A stretch of DNA of 64,000 nucleotides. It comes from Xenoacremonium recifei (lineage: Eukaryota > Ascomycota > Sordariomycetes > Hypocreales > Nectriaceae). The position numbers and the translations under genes were made by a program. Positions 10,442-19,960 of this stretch are shown piece by piece. The notes below the pieces were generated by a model. That model searched no databases. It saw nothing but the letters and a program-made list of their open reading frames with translations, and was not told where the DNA came from. Position 1 is the first letter of the stretch. Each line of letters starts with the position of its first letter. Location of the stretch: positions 122,039 through 186,038 of the forward strand of contig WOFQ01000065.1 in assembly GCA_012184525.1 (NCBI GenBank), read 5' to 3'.

Positions 10442-11563
10442 TTAAGCAGCAATCACGGCAACGTCACGGGCGTGGCGGCGCTTCTTCTTGCTGCAAGAAA
10501 CACGAGTGGAAGTAGGCTGGGCGGCGACCACAGTGGTGGAAGCGGCCTCGGCGGGAGCAGCAGTGGTCTCGACGGCAGCAGGCGTAGAGACAACGACCGG
10601 AGTCGAGACAGCGGCGGGAGTAGAAACAACAGCGGGAGTAGAGACTGCGGCAGCCGAGGTCTCAACCACAACAGCGGCAGAAGTGGCAGCTGCAGAGGTG
10701 GCAGCAGGAGTAGCGGCGGCAGTTGTGCCAGCAGCAGCATCACCGGTAGCAAGAGCTGAGCCTGTAGTAGGCGTACCGGAGCTGGCAATGGCGGAGCTGG
10801 TCTGCGAGACTGCCGAGGCACCGGAGATGACGGTCGGGCCAGGGACGGGGTAAGAAGTGACGGTGGTGTAAATGTTGAAGAGGATACCGGCGTCGGTCTC
10901 CTTGTAAAGCTCAGTACCCAGCACACCGGAAGGCTGCTCAGTACCGGAGCCGGTGATCTCGAGGTTGAAGCACTGGGGGTAGTTCTGGGCGCCGTCTGTG
11001 TTCTCAGCAGAGTGCAGAGCAATGATCTCGTGGCGGAGGACGTAGAAGCCAGGCTTGATGTTGGTAGGGATCTCGACGAGCCAGCCGTTGCCGTTGGCAA
11101 TCAGCTCGTCGTCACCGTAAGTGCCAGGCACCGTAGAGCCATCGACAAGACCGACTTCGTCAATCTTGAAGAACTCGAGCGTAGTCTTGTCGACAGTCTC
11201 ACACGAATCACCGCATGAGGCAAGGTAGTCCATAACAGGGCCCTTGTGCGAGTCGGGCCAGGCCGTCCACTGGATGTAGATGCTGTCTCCAGCGGCCACT
11301 TGAGCGTGACCCTTGGCATTGGTACCGTTGCGGTGGCAGATGATGTCGCCAGAACCATAGGCGTCAGGGGCAACGTAGCCATTGTCAGTAGCTTCAGTGG
11401 CCCAACCGACAACGACGGGGGGGTCCGACTCGTAAGGCAGAGTCGTGACGTCGTAGCCAGCGTAAGAGACACCGTTAATAACGATGTTGTCGACGTGGCC
11501 GTGGGCAAGAACAGAGGCAGCACCGGCGAGGGCGGAGAGAAGAGTTCGAGTAGTGGAAGGCAT
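10442..11563 (-). CDS. AA9 lytic polysaccharide monooxygenase with Ala/Thr-rich linker and basic tail
   Basis: This intronless gene encodes 373 residues. I chose the start at 11563 rather than the in-frame upstream ATG because it directly opens a 20-residue signal peptide whose cleavage after LA exposes His21 (HGHVDNIV). This is the N-terminal His that forms the copper histidine brace. The second brace His is in DSHKGPVMDYL, and the axial Tyr with its partner Gln is in GAQNYPQCFNLEITG. FFKIDEVG and YVLRHEIIALHSAE are further AA9 blocks. AA9 enzymes cleave cellulose or hemicellulose oxidatively outside the cell. The catalytic domain ends near residue 245. The rest is an Ala/Thr/Val/Pro linker ending in a Cys plus basic tail (CSKKKRRHARDVAVIAA). 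No CBM1 is present. Confidence 0.96.
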   Translation of the reverse strand: MPSTTRTLLSALAGAASVLAHGHVDNIVINGVSYAGYDVTTLPYESDPPVVVGWATEATDNGYVAPDAYGSGDIICHRNGTNAKGHAQVAAGDSIYIQWTAWPDSHKGPVMDYLASCGDSCETVDKTTLEFFKIDEVGLVDGSTVPGTYGDDELIANGNGWLVEIPTNIKPGFYVLRHEIIALHSAENTDGAQNYPQCFNLEITGSGTEQPSGVLGTELYKETDAGILFNIYTTVTSYPVPGPTVISGASAVSQTSSAIASSGTPTTGSALATGDAAAGTTAAATPAATSAAATSAAVVVETSAAAVSTPAVVSTPAAVSTPVVVSTPAAVETTAAPAEAASTTVVAAQPTSTRVSCSKKKRRHARDVAVIAA

Positions 11564-13233
11564 CGTGGATAGATGTATCGTAAGCAACGTCTTGCGAAAG
11601 AGGATTGATTGAAACAATGATGGTCCGGCTGGCGGCTTGAATGAATGAATGAAACGATTTGAGAGAATGGACTTCAATCAATGAAGCAAATGAAGGGAAG
11701 ATGCTACGAGAAGCAAAAGACCTCGAAGAGGAGAAAGAGAATGAATTGAATGCTGCTGGATGAGCTTGGGGAGGAAAAGATCTGGTGATGGGACTTCCAT
11801 CGCCTTATATCTGCTTGCCAAGAACCTACCTCACCGATTCAACCCCGACACTGGCCAGGGATGGCAGCATCGCTTAGATGGCCACCGCAGGAGTCACCAA
11901 GAGGCTCGCTCGTTGTCTTGCCGGAGTGGCTTCTTCGATGGGATAGGGCACATCTTGGCCACGTCCACGCCTGTTTCAGCAGTCCCCTCAAGGACCCTCA
12001 TGCAGAGCCGCCTGTCATCGCATCCTAGTACGTCTCGGAGACAAGATCGATGGAAAGTTAATGCGCCAACGAGACAGCGTGATGCTGGCAGCTGTAACGG
12101 CCATGGTGGAGTTGGGGTTGGAAGGCCTTCTTGGCGAGCAGCGCTGCGGCCGAGGGGAGGCCCTGGTCGAGATGGTCAATCCCAAACATTTCGTCCAATG
12201 TTCTGCGATCTGTCATTGGGCGATCCGGACTGATAGATGCGAAACTGGGATGAGCAGGGGTTGCGGAGGGAAGACCTGAAACTCGGGTCGCTGTGGAGGA
12301 GGGAGAGTTTCGACGTTTCCGTCTCGCTTCCATGCCAGACAGACAGTCCTAGGCTTAGTCAGGCGAGCCTCAGCGCCAGAGGCCACTGAAAGGGTCGCTG
12401 GACGTTTCTCAGGGGCTCGTTCACGCCACGGTTTCGGCCGGGCGGTTGCGGGCGAGGCGGGACGGCGGACGGTGCTTAATTTTCCGCTGGCCACCTTGAA
12501 GCTTCTTTGAGCCGCCAAGAACCAGCGTGATGACGCAGCTCTGTCTGGGGGTCCTGGCTTCATTTCTCTGAGACGTGGACATGAGGGGCCTCTGCTTGCA
12601 AAAGTTATGCTTGAGGGTAGCCGTATTTTACACTCAGATGGGTTGAAGAGAAGGTCCAGTTCCAAAGACCTAATACTCCCGCCCAGCTCTTACGATGCTG
12701 CGGTAATGACATGATGAGTCTGCTAGTTAGTGCTGCCCGTGAGGTTACAGGCGGGAAGCATAGCAAACAAAACCAAACACCAGCGATGGGCGCCGCCCAA
12801 AACAGATCGCCAGGGGATCCTCGGTCCATCGCAGATCTCCGCCCAGACCCCCTCAGGATCTCGAGAAACATCTCTCTCTCGGTAGCGACACGTTCCAAGT
12901 CGCAGAATCACCCGACTTTGAGGTCAACTCGAATCACCATTTACAATTGCGACTCTCAACCTCCAGCAGTTCACGCCATCCCAAATGCCGGCCGAGTCCC
13001 ACCGAAAAATGCTCCCGTGCCCTGGGAGATTATCTAGCGCTCGGCCCATTTCTCATTTCTTGGGGAGACGTTATGAGCGGTGATGAAAATCTCTGAGAGT
13101 TGTTGGGAACAATCTCGCGTGTCGGCGGGGGCTCGGCAAGGGGACAATTCAAGATGTAGACCTCAATATTAACTCTTGCATCTTCACGCGACTTAACGCT
13201 CTATGAAATCCTCCAGCCACCAACCGCGTCGCC
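11564..13233. other. Divergent promoter region
   Basis: About 1.7 kb separates the AA9 gene (minus) from the membrane-protein gene at 13234 (plus). Frames of 90-150 codons open on both strands near 12060-12670, but they show no domain, no signal peptide and no splice structure. I do not call them genes. Confidence 0.45.
11803..11810 (-). promoter_or_regulatory. TATA-like box of the AA9 gene
   Basis: On the minus strand this reads ATATAAGG, 240 bases upstream of the AA9 start codon. It is the only good TATA-like string close to the gene. The distance implies a 5' UTR of about 200 bases. Assignment is by position and consensus only. Confidence 0.35.
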
Positions 13234-14042
13234 ATGTTTTGGTCTAAATCCGCAGCGACTGATGAGACAGCGGTGGGGTCAGATGTAGAACAGGGGGTTC
13301 TCCAGCCCGAGCCAGTGGCCAATGTTGACAGCAGCCACCGGCACAGCGTCAGCGAGAAGGCTGAGCATGAGGCAAAGCAGCCTTTACAGCCCAGCAGGCA
13401 ATGGACCGGCCATCAGCGGTTCTACATCTTCGTGATGGATGGTGTAGGTGGTATGGCCCTAGCAGGGGGTGTCAACTTCGCCATTTCCTATGGTACGTCA
13501 ATCGAAGAGTCTTCAGAGGAGTCGACTAACGAATCATCTCAGTCATGTACACGACTCAAAACACGACCAAGAACCCTATCCGACTTTTCCAGCTGCCCAA
13601 CACCCTTGCCGGTGATGCCGCCGTCACCATTATCGTCCAGTGCATCCTGACCTGGTTCGTCGAGATGGGTCTCGTCCGTCACGACCTCGCCAACCGTTCT
13701 GTCCAACCCATCGGGTTCATCCCAGAGCCGTCATTGCCTTGGCTGCGCTGGCTGTTCTTCTTACCGCGGCCTGAAGTTTCAATGCTCTGGATGCTGCTCC
13801 AGCAAGCCCTCCGCGGGTTTCTCTTGGCGGTTGTTAGCTTTCTCGTGCTCTGGCCGATTAGCGTCGGGGCGCTGACGGGCTTGGGGCGGCGACAAAGCGG
13901 CGGTGACTATTTATTTGAGGATCGCTGGACACCACAGGTATTTAAGCTGGTACTAGGGAGCTTGCTGGGACTTCTTACTACGCCACTGATGGCAATGTTC
14001 TGGCTCGTCAAGGCGGGTTGGGAAATGGACGAAACGCATTAA
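13234..14042 (+). CDS. Fungal four-pass integral membrane protein of unknown function
   Basis: Exons 13234-13492 and 13543-14042 encode 252 residues. The intron uses GTACGT/CAG and rejoins AISY with VMYTTQNTTKNPIRLFQLPN. The N-terminal ~60 residues are hydrophilic and probably cytosolic. Four hydrophobic segments follow: near residues 65-86 (VMDGVGGMALAGGVNFAIS), 105-125 (AAVTIIVQCILTWFVEMGLV), 175-197 (GFLLAVVSFLVLWPISVGAL) and 222-245. The pattern resembles a conserved ascomycete membrane family (a DUF2456-like group is my best guess, not verified). No catalytic motif is seen. Confidence 0.8.
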
Positions 14043-14627
14043 TGAGGCATCATGATAATGAGTGACAAGGATTGAGGGCTCAGACTACCCTACATAAAAT
14101 AGAAGGGTTGGTTTATCTCCGTCTACCCAAGGATAATACGTTTAATGTAGTTAATCTTTAAAGAGAAACATAATTTAATATGAATGATCATATTCTGCGC
14201 GATCTTTTATTTTCATCAGCCGCCTCTGTTCGCGTTTAGCACTGGGAAAGGGGCATTCATTAATTCATCCGACTTGGGCTTCAATTAGTGCAGAATGCGC
14301 ATGCGAGAGGTCAAGATTACGCCCAACGTATGACGATCAATGTGAAAGAAAACATGTTGGGAACGATAGTAAAACTCATCGAATGAATAATTATTGTTCT
14401 TGAACTCCAATCTATATGGTTGCTATAGTTAGGTTCAAGTCTAAAAATAGGGGTTTGCAGCCCCAAGACAACTAAAACTCAGCCACGACAGCGAACGCGA
14501 GACCGAGACCGGCGTCAAAACGACGGAAGCCATATAAGACAACTGTCACAACAAGACCCGCTCACGACGATTAGATGAATCTAGGCTCGCTTTTCTTCTT
14601 TATTTTATCTCCTCTTCCCCCAGATGA
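14043..14627. other. AT-rich intergenic region
   Basis: About 585 bases between two plus-strand genes. The first 200 bases are strongly AT-rich and probably contain the 3' end of the upstream gene. The remainder should be the promoter and 5' UTR of the MARVEL gene. No gene is seen. Confidence 0.5.
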
Positions 14628-15473
14628 ATGATGAGAGATACGACAGGCTTGAAGTGTCTGCAGTGGCTCATCCGAGGAATCCAACTCGGTTCCAGTGCCC
14701 TTCTCCTTGCAGTTTACTCTTATTTCTTGGCAACTTTGGGCGCCCATGGATTCCACATCGGCACCAGCATTCGAGCTGTTGAAGGCATTTCTGGGAGCGC
14801 CGTATTTTACACGCTTCTGGGGATCCTCTTGATTTGCTGCATGGGCGGCAATCCATTGGCATCCATCATAGCCATGGTTTTGGATACAGCCTTCATTGCA
14901 GCATTTATTTATGTTGCGGTCGCTAACAAACACGGTGCTGGCAGCTGCAAGGGGCAGGTCGGTACGCCCTATGGCGCTGGGCTGGCTAAGTCGAGAATAA
15001 AGGGGAAGAAGAGAGGTTCTTTGGCATTGCCTACATATGGAGTGGCCTGCAAACTGCAAAAGGCTTGTCTAGCTGCTGCTATTATCGCGATGTGCGTCTC
15101 TCTTTCGGCCGTTCTGGTCTGGTCCTCTTGACTGATGTATGTATGTAGACTATTATTCGCTGTATCAATCGCCATCGACTACGCGCTCTCGCGATCGCAT
15201 TATAAGGAGAAAAGAGATGATCACAAGAATTATGGGTATGGCCATTCGGAGACGGGACACTTTCTAGAACCTTCGCCTCAGTCCAGTCAAGGCAACACAG
15301 CCCACGATGATCTTCCAAGGCATATTCTGCCTGAAGAGGTTGACAGTCCTAGAAATTTGCTCAATGAAACAGCAGGGAGGAATGACGAGAACATGCCCAG
15401 GGGAGATTGGGTTGTGCCCAATAGCGACGCAGGATATCGACCCAGAGCTTACGATCCGCCATATCCCATTTAA
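14628..15473 (+). CDS. MARVEL-domain membrane protein
   Basis: Exons 14628-15091 and 15149-15473 encode 262 residues. Four membrane segments are packed into the first ~165 residues, opening with LKCLQWLIRGIQLGSSALLL and continuing AVEGISGSAVFYTLLGILLIC, the usual pattern of fungal MARVEL proteins. The intron cuts the fourth segment and rejoins it as IIAILLFAVSIAIDYALS. The last ~90 residues are hydrophilic, Pro/Asp/Asn-rich and presumably cytosolic. MARVEL proteins act in membrane apposition and trafficking. A second protein of similar layout lies at 29882-30800. An alternative start three bases on (14631) cannot be excluded. Confidence 0.88.
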
Positions 15474-15742
15474 ATCAAGGTCCAATACTAGTTTAGATAC
15501 CGACCATCGGTAATTTAATGCTAAATCTCTTTTTATATCCAAAAAGGCATTAAAATGCCAGTTATTTGTAGGGAATCAGACGAGTACATCGTGATCACGG
15601 AGAAAAGTGAAGGACAAAAGCTGAGGGTTGTTCAGAGCAACTAGTAACAGCTAGATGGAAGATTCTTTCTATCTTATTGAGGAGGTCATTTTGGTCCAAC
15701 TATGCGCTCTACTGCGACCTTGGAACCCAATAAAACCAATGT

Positions 15743-16654
15743 TTATGATGCAGAATAATATTTCCTCCAATTGTGGTGTTCCTGGAAACCTAGCATCTCC
15801 TTGATTTTCTTATTGCTCATAGGGGCTTCTCTGTCACCCATTGCGCGCGTGAAGGTGGTCGAGGGAGCAACCATGCGTAGAAAAGAAGTTGTACTCTCGC
15901 AGTCATTGGTTATCTCGTCATTAGTAGCATTGAACACCTGGAAGCCGAGTCCGCTCTTTCGAATACACAGGTGTACCATGAGCCCCAAATCTCTGGTGTC
16001 AATATAGGACCACCCGTGTACATTCCATTTTTCTGGATGCAACACGTATGATGTAAAGTGTTCCAAGTACTCATCTGGAGCAACGACGGCCCCAATTCTG
16101 AGTACGTATATGTCGATGCCGTACTTTCGCGCGTACCCCCTCGCTACTCGCTCAGCACACAACTTTGAGATTGAATAGTCATCCATCGGATTTGTATTGG
16201 TATCTTCATCGATCGGAAACGATTCAAAATCGATGTCTCCTTCCGCATACGTAGGTCCGTAAACACACACCGAGCTGGCTAGAATAATCTTTTTGACCCC
16301 GAGCTTTGAAGCAGCCTCAATGATGTTGAAGGACGATATCACATTCGTCTTGAATGTTTCATTGGCTGGCGCAAGCATATTTCGCGCGTATCCTGCCAGA
16401 TGTACAACGGCATCTGGAGGTTGAAGTAGGGGTTCCCGAAACGGCTGTGTCAACTTAAAATGGGAAGTCAAAGCGCTGAAGACCTGGCCAGAATCTGTGA
16501 GGTCTACCTTTATGGTGTGTACTTTCTTGCCCATCTCGCCCCCCAGAGGACTGAGATCGAGGTTGAGTATTTCATGGTTTTGCTCAAGGAGGGCTGCAAT
16601 GACATGACGGCCTACTTTGCCAGAGCCTCCTGTGACAATGATTCGAGAACACAT
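15743..16654 (-). CDS. Extended SDR: NAD-dependent epimerase/dehydratase family
   Basis: This intronless gene encodes 303 residues, a usual length for the family. The nucleotide-binding motif is TGGSGKVG at residues 8-15, with an acidic NLDLS at the end of beta-2 that suggests NAD. The active site is visible as SSVCVYGP (Ser) and DDYSISKLCAE (YxxxK). VVHLAGYA is the conserved block after beta-4. The C-terminal part (FQVFNATNDEITN, ...EMLGFQEHHNW) is similar in arrangement to uronate or sugar dehydrogenases and epimerases. It is divergent from the Zn2Cys6 regulator gene, with a shared 369-base promoter, so the two are probably co-controlled. The sugar substrate is not determined. Confidence 0.88.
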   Translation of the reverse strand: MCSRIIVTGGSGKVGRHVIAALLEQNHEILNLDLSPLGGEMGKKVHTIKVDLTDSGQVFSALTSHFKLTQPFREPLLQPPDAVVHLAGYARNMLAPANETFKTNVISSFNIIEAASKLGVKKIILASSVCVYGPTYAEGDIDFESFPIDEDTNTNPMDDYSISKLCAERVARGYARKYGIDIYVLRIGAVVAPDEYLEHFTSYVLHPEKWNVHGWSYIDTRDLGLMVHLCIRKSGLGFQVFNATNDEITNDCESTTSFLRMVAPSTTFTRAMGDREAPMSNKKIKEMLGFQEHHNWRKYYSAS

Positions 16655-17023
16655 GGTGACTGCTGAAGGACCTTGCGATTACTTCTTTGTGAGATCGCTA
16701 TTTTACCCTACTAAGGGTGACACCCTCTTTGTATTCTTGTGGGTAAAAGCAATAGCCTCATTTGCACTATTCCTTGTAGTAGACTGGCGACGATCACTCG
16801 GATCGACACAACCCGATTGGTCGGCTGGGGACAGTCTGGGTTTAGCATCGCAAGCAGGGAGCCACTCCCCCCCCTCACAATATTGAGCGACATTCACGAG
16901 GTGGAAGCGGAGAACGTGGAGGTGACGGGAATTCTTCCGGTGAGCTCGTTTCCAAGAGGACCTCTTCTTTCTCATCTTTGGGCTCGGTCATCCAAAGCTC
17001 CATTATAGAACTGCACCGGTCAA
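16655..17023. promoter_or_regulatory. Shared divergent promoter of SDR and Zn2Cys6 regulator
   Basis: This gap lies between the start codons of two divergent genes. It contains ATTGG/CCAAT inside an everted CCG-N6-CGG pair at 16813-16824. Its short length implies that both genes share regulatory sites. Confidence 0.55.
16813..16824. promoter_or_regulatory. CCG-N6-CGG candidate Zn2Cys6 operator with embedded CCAAT box
   Basis: The sequence CCGATTGGTCGG places two CGG triplets in everted orientation six bases apart around ATTGG. Zn2Cys6 dimers bind paired CGG triplets, and one such protein is encoded 200 bases away. Autoregulation and control of the SDR are therefore plausible but unproven. 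Confidence 0.4.
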
Positions 17024-19397
17024 ATGGCTCCCGGAACTTCACAGCCCGGACGCAGGGCGAGCCGGGGAACTGGCAGAACTCCTCGCCGACGTGCTACTAC
17101 CGCCTGTGAACATTGTCGGCTAAAGAAGGTCTTACTACATCTACGATTCAAGGATCAACTTTTATGTTGACATAGAGTATCAGTTGAAGTGTGATGAACA
17201 GCGGCCGGCCTGCAAGAATTGCAGAAACCAGGGTCGAGAATGCGTTCATATCGCGTTGAGCCATAAGCCTCGGTCGGTACTAGCCCTTAATGAAGAAATT
17301 AACTGCAGACTCTGAATTATTGTGCGTTCCTAGGCCTACGAAACGACGGATAGAGACTCTAGAAGAGGAAAATCACCGGTTGCGACTATTGGCGCAAGGC
17401 CTGGAGAGAAATAATGCAACGAATGAGCAGAGGCCTCTCTCTATCACGTCAGCAGACGTTGCCTCTCCACAGCACCCCGAGGCAGAGGCAGCTGAAAAAA
17501 CAACCGAGGAGGGCGCTGCTGATCAGTATCATGGGCCTACAAGCGCCATGTTCGACTTATCTCACGGGGATCCCAGCAGAGACACAACTTGTCCCCCAGA
17601 TGGTCATTATGCCTCATCAGTCCTATACGCCGAGGCGGCAAGACAACGTGAGCGAAGCCCACTTCGTGAATTAGAAGAATTGATCGTTCACCAATGTAGG
17701 CCACCTTGAACAGATCAACCTCGCTACGGGAGATCTCGACTTTGACGGAGTTCAACCCACTCTGGCAATGCAACTCTTGTCCATCTACTGGAGCCGCCAA
17801 CTTCATACTGGCCTCAGCGTTTATCGCCCAGTCTTCATGCGCGATATGGCTTGCAACGGGCCATACTTTTCCAAACTGCTCCTGAATGCCATGTTTTACT
17901 CGGCATCAAAGCATACCCAGAATCCTGGAGTCCGCTGCGATCCAGATGACAAGACTACCGCAGGGTGGCTGTTTCGCAAAAGATTTAGGGAGTTGCTAGT
18001 GGAGGAATTCGACAAAAGTAAAGTCCCAACTATCCAAGCACTTCTGATAATGGCCGTGTCCCTGTTTTCCCGCTGTGATGAGCGGAGCGCATCGTGGCTC
18101 CACGCCGGCATCGCATTCAACATGATCATCGATCTTGGACTGCATGTCGCGCCCCAAAGTAATGGATCGGAGAAGACGGATGAGACCGCCGAAGTGAGAA
18201 TGAGAGTCTTTTGGGGCGCATATAGTAAGCGTTCGTCTCACATCACGTCGAGGTAAACTAACAACACAGCTCTCGATAAAACCCAATGCTTGCTTCAAGG
18301 GCGCCCACCGGCACTTCGAATATCAGATGCCAATACTTCAATGTTATTCCTCGACAATTATGAGGAGCTCGAACCTTTTGATTGCTCCTCATTCACAGTC
18401 AACTGGTCCCACGGCGCTGTGCCTCTGCGAAATGTGTCAAACATGAGAAGCTTATGTTCTCTTTCCCTGATCATGGAGCGAATACTCACCAACTTGTATG
18501 GTGGTGACTTCGCAAATCGAGACTTGAGAAACTTCTACGCCAACGCAACGACCTTGCAGGTTGAACTTGAGGATTGGCGCAAATGCCATTCGCCATTACC
18601 TGATGATCTGGCAAAACAAAAAGCACCACCATTGCCACATCAGCTAACGATCCTGTGAGCTTGATCCACCTCTCATCGCGGCGAGGCTAATCTTCAGTGC
18701 TCTATATAATGTCTTGATCATTCTCCTACGGCGTCCGCTAATCACAGCAAACGACCAATCTTCGTCATCCGATCTGCCCAGGGGAACTGACTTGGCATAC
18801 GAGTCAGTAGTCGCATGCCATAGAGCAGCAAGCGAGATAGTGTCGATTTTGAACGTGTACCGGCAATACTATCCCGTCACAAGCTCTCCGTATCTCTTAT
18901 CATACGCGACTTATATCAGCGCCACCATTTTTGTGAGGATGCTGACTCTGGATAGCGGCGGCGGGGATGCCTACCGATATCTGAGTGACTGTCTTGCTAT
19001 GTTAGATGAACACTGTCACCTGTACGCGGCAGCAAAACGCACGAAGTCTGCGATCTTGGTCCTGATGCAGAAGGCCAGAAGCACGCAGACAAGCCCTGCA
19101 CGTTCCTTAACGCTGCAGGGCGTACATTTAGAGCAAATGGACACTGCCCAGACTCCTAGGGCTAGCCATGCTTCACCTTCTGAAGCATTGTCCTCGCTTT
19201 GGCCGGATTTTGACTCATCACAAAATTTGCTTCAAGAAATAGATAGGGAGGTCATGATAAGAAGCTTTGCGACCAATTTCATGGATGATGTATCGATGAA
19301 CGGGACTGGAGATCCACTCAGAGCCAGTGGCGGGTTAGACTTTACTCTTGGGGTGCAGCATTTCGACTATGGTCCTTTCAGCGATATGTTTGCATGA
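17024..19397 (+). CDS. Zn2Cys6 (GAL4-type) fungal transcription factor with fungal_trans middle domain
   Basis: Exons 17024-17128, 17184-17272, 17334-17647, 17700-18224, 18270-18654, 18698-19397 encode 705 residues. The zinc cluster spans intron 1: CEHCRLKK joins LKCDEQRPACKNCRNQGREC, giving the C-x2-C-x6-C...C-x2-C-x6-C pattern. A basic stretch TKRRIETLEEENHRLRLL follows and looks like a short coiled-coil dimerisation element. The middle homology region includes RDMACNGPYFSKLLLNAMF, IDLGLHVAPQ and VFWGAYTLDKTQCLLQGRPP. Exon 4's start was set to join AARQ with RHLEQINLATG. The donor of intron 2 (GTCGGT at 17273) is the weakest junction and was chosen to keep frame. The gene probably controls its divergent SDR neighbour and the dehydratase downstream. 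Confidence 0.88.
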
Positions 19398-19960
19398 AAG
19401 CTCGACGTTCCTTGGGCCTGGGTGAATGCTTGGTGAAGTATATAAAGTCCGAAATAGTGTCATTTCTGGTGGCAGGATTCGAGTTTCGGCCTTTCGTGAG
19501 GTCATTGTGAGAATTGAGAAGACTCATTCGAATTGGCTTCTCTCATTGCCGTGTGATGATGTACGTTTTATTTCTTTTCGAAGGGCACCCTAGTAACTGA
19601 ATAGCGCTGTTCTATTATATTCCTTGGTAGGGTTATAGCGGGCTGTGCGATGTTGATGTATCCCAGATAGCGCTTTTGATGAGATATTATCTGATTAGTT
19701 AAATCTGCTTATAAGACCAAAAAGGACTAAACTTTTGAAAGGCGCCTCCGTACCTGCCCCTTAATGATATTTCCAACCTCCGCTTGCCCCGAGGCTAAAG
19801 ACTTGGCCCGCCGGAACAGAACAAGCCGACCGGGTAGAGACATGCCGGCCTGACTGGTGTGTTGGTTAGCGACTATCTTGTTCCATGTAAACTTCCATAA
19901 AGCTTTTCACAAAAGCATCCTTCTTCAAGGCTCACTATCACCTGCCACGGCACATTTACA
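19398..19960. promoter_or_regulatory. Terminator of regulator and promoter of dehydratase
   Basis: This gap of 563 bases lies between two plus-strand genes. The first half should contain the 3' end of the regulator. The second half turns GC-rich near 19775-19860 and holds several CGG/CCG triplets, including a CGG-N11-CCG pair at 19812-19828. Confidence 0.5.
19812..19828. promoter_or_regulatory. CGG-N11-CCG candidate Gal4-class site
   Basis: Two inverted CGG triplets are spaced by exactly 11 bases, the Gal4 spacing, 132 bases upstream of the dehydratase start codon. Further CGG triplets lie within 30 bases (ACCGGG, GCCGGC). It may be a target of the adjacent Zn2Cys6 protein. Confidence 0.35.

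Noticed and set aside
10488..10853. Plus-strand frame rich in Ala/Val/Thr opposite the AA9 gene
   Set aside because: It is the antisense of the AA9 Ala/Thr linker. The low complexity keeps all frames open, and there is no start context or domain.
12213..12665. 150-codon minus-strand frame in the AA9 upstream region
   Set aside because: It has no domain, signal peptide or splice signals. Its Pro/Arg-rich composition fits GC-rich non-coding sequence.
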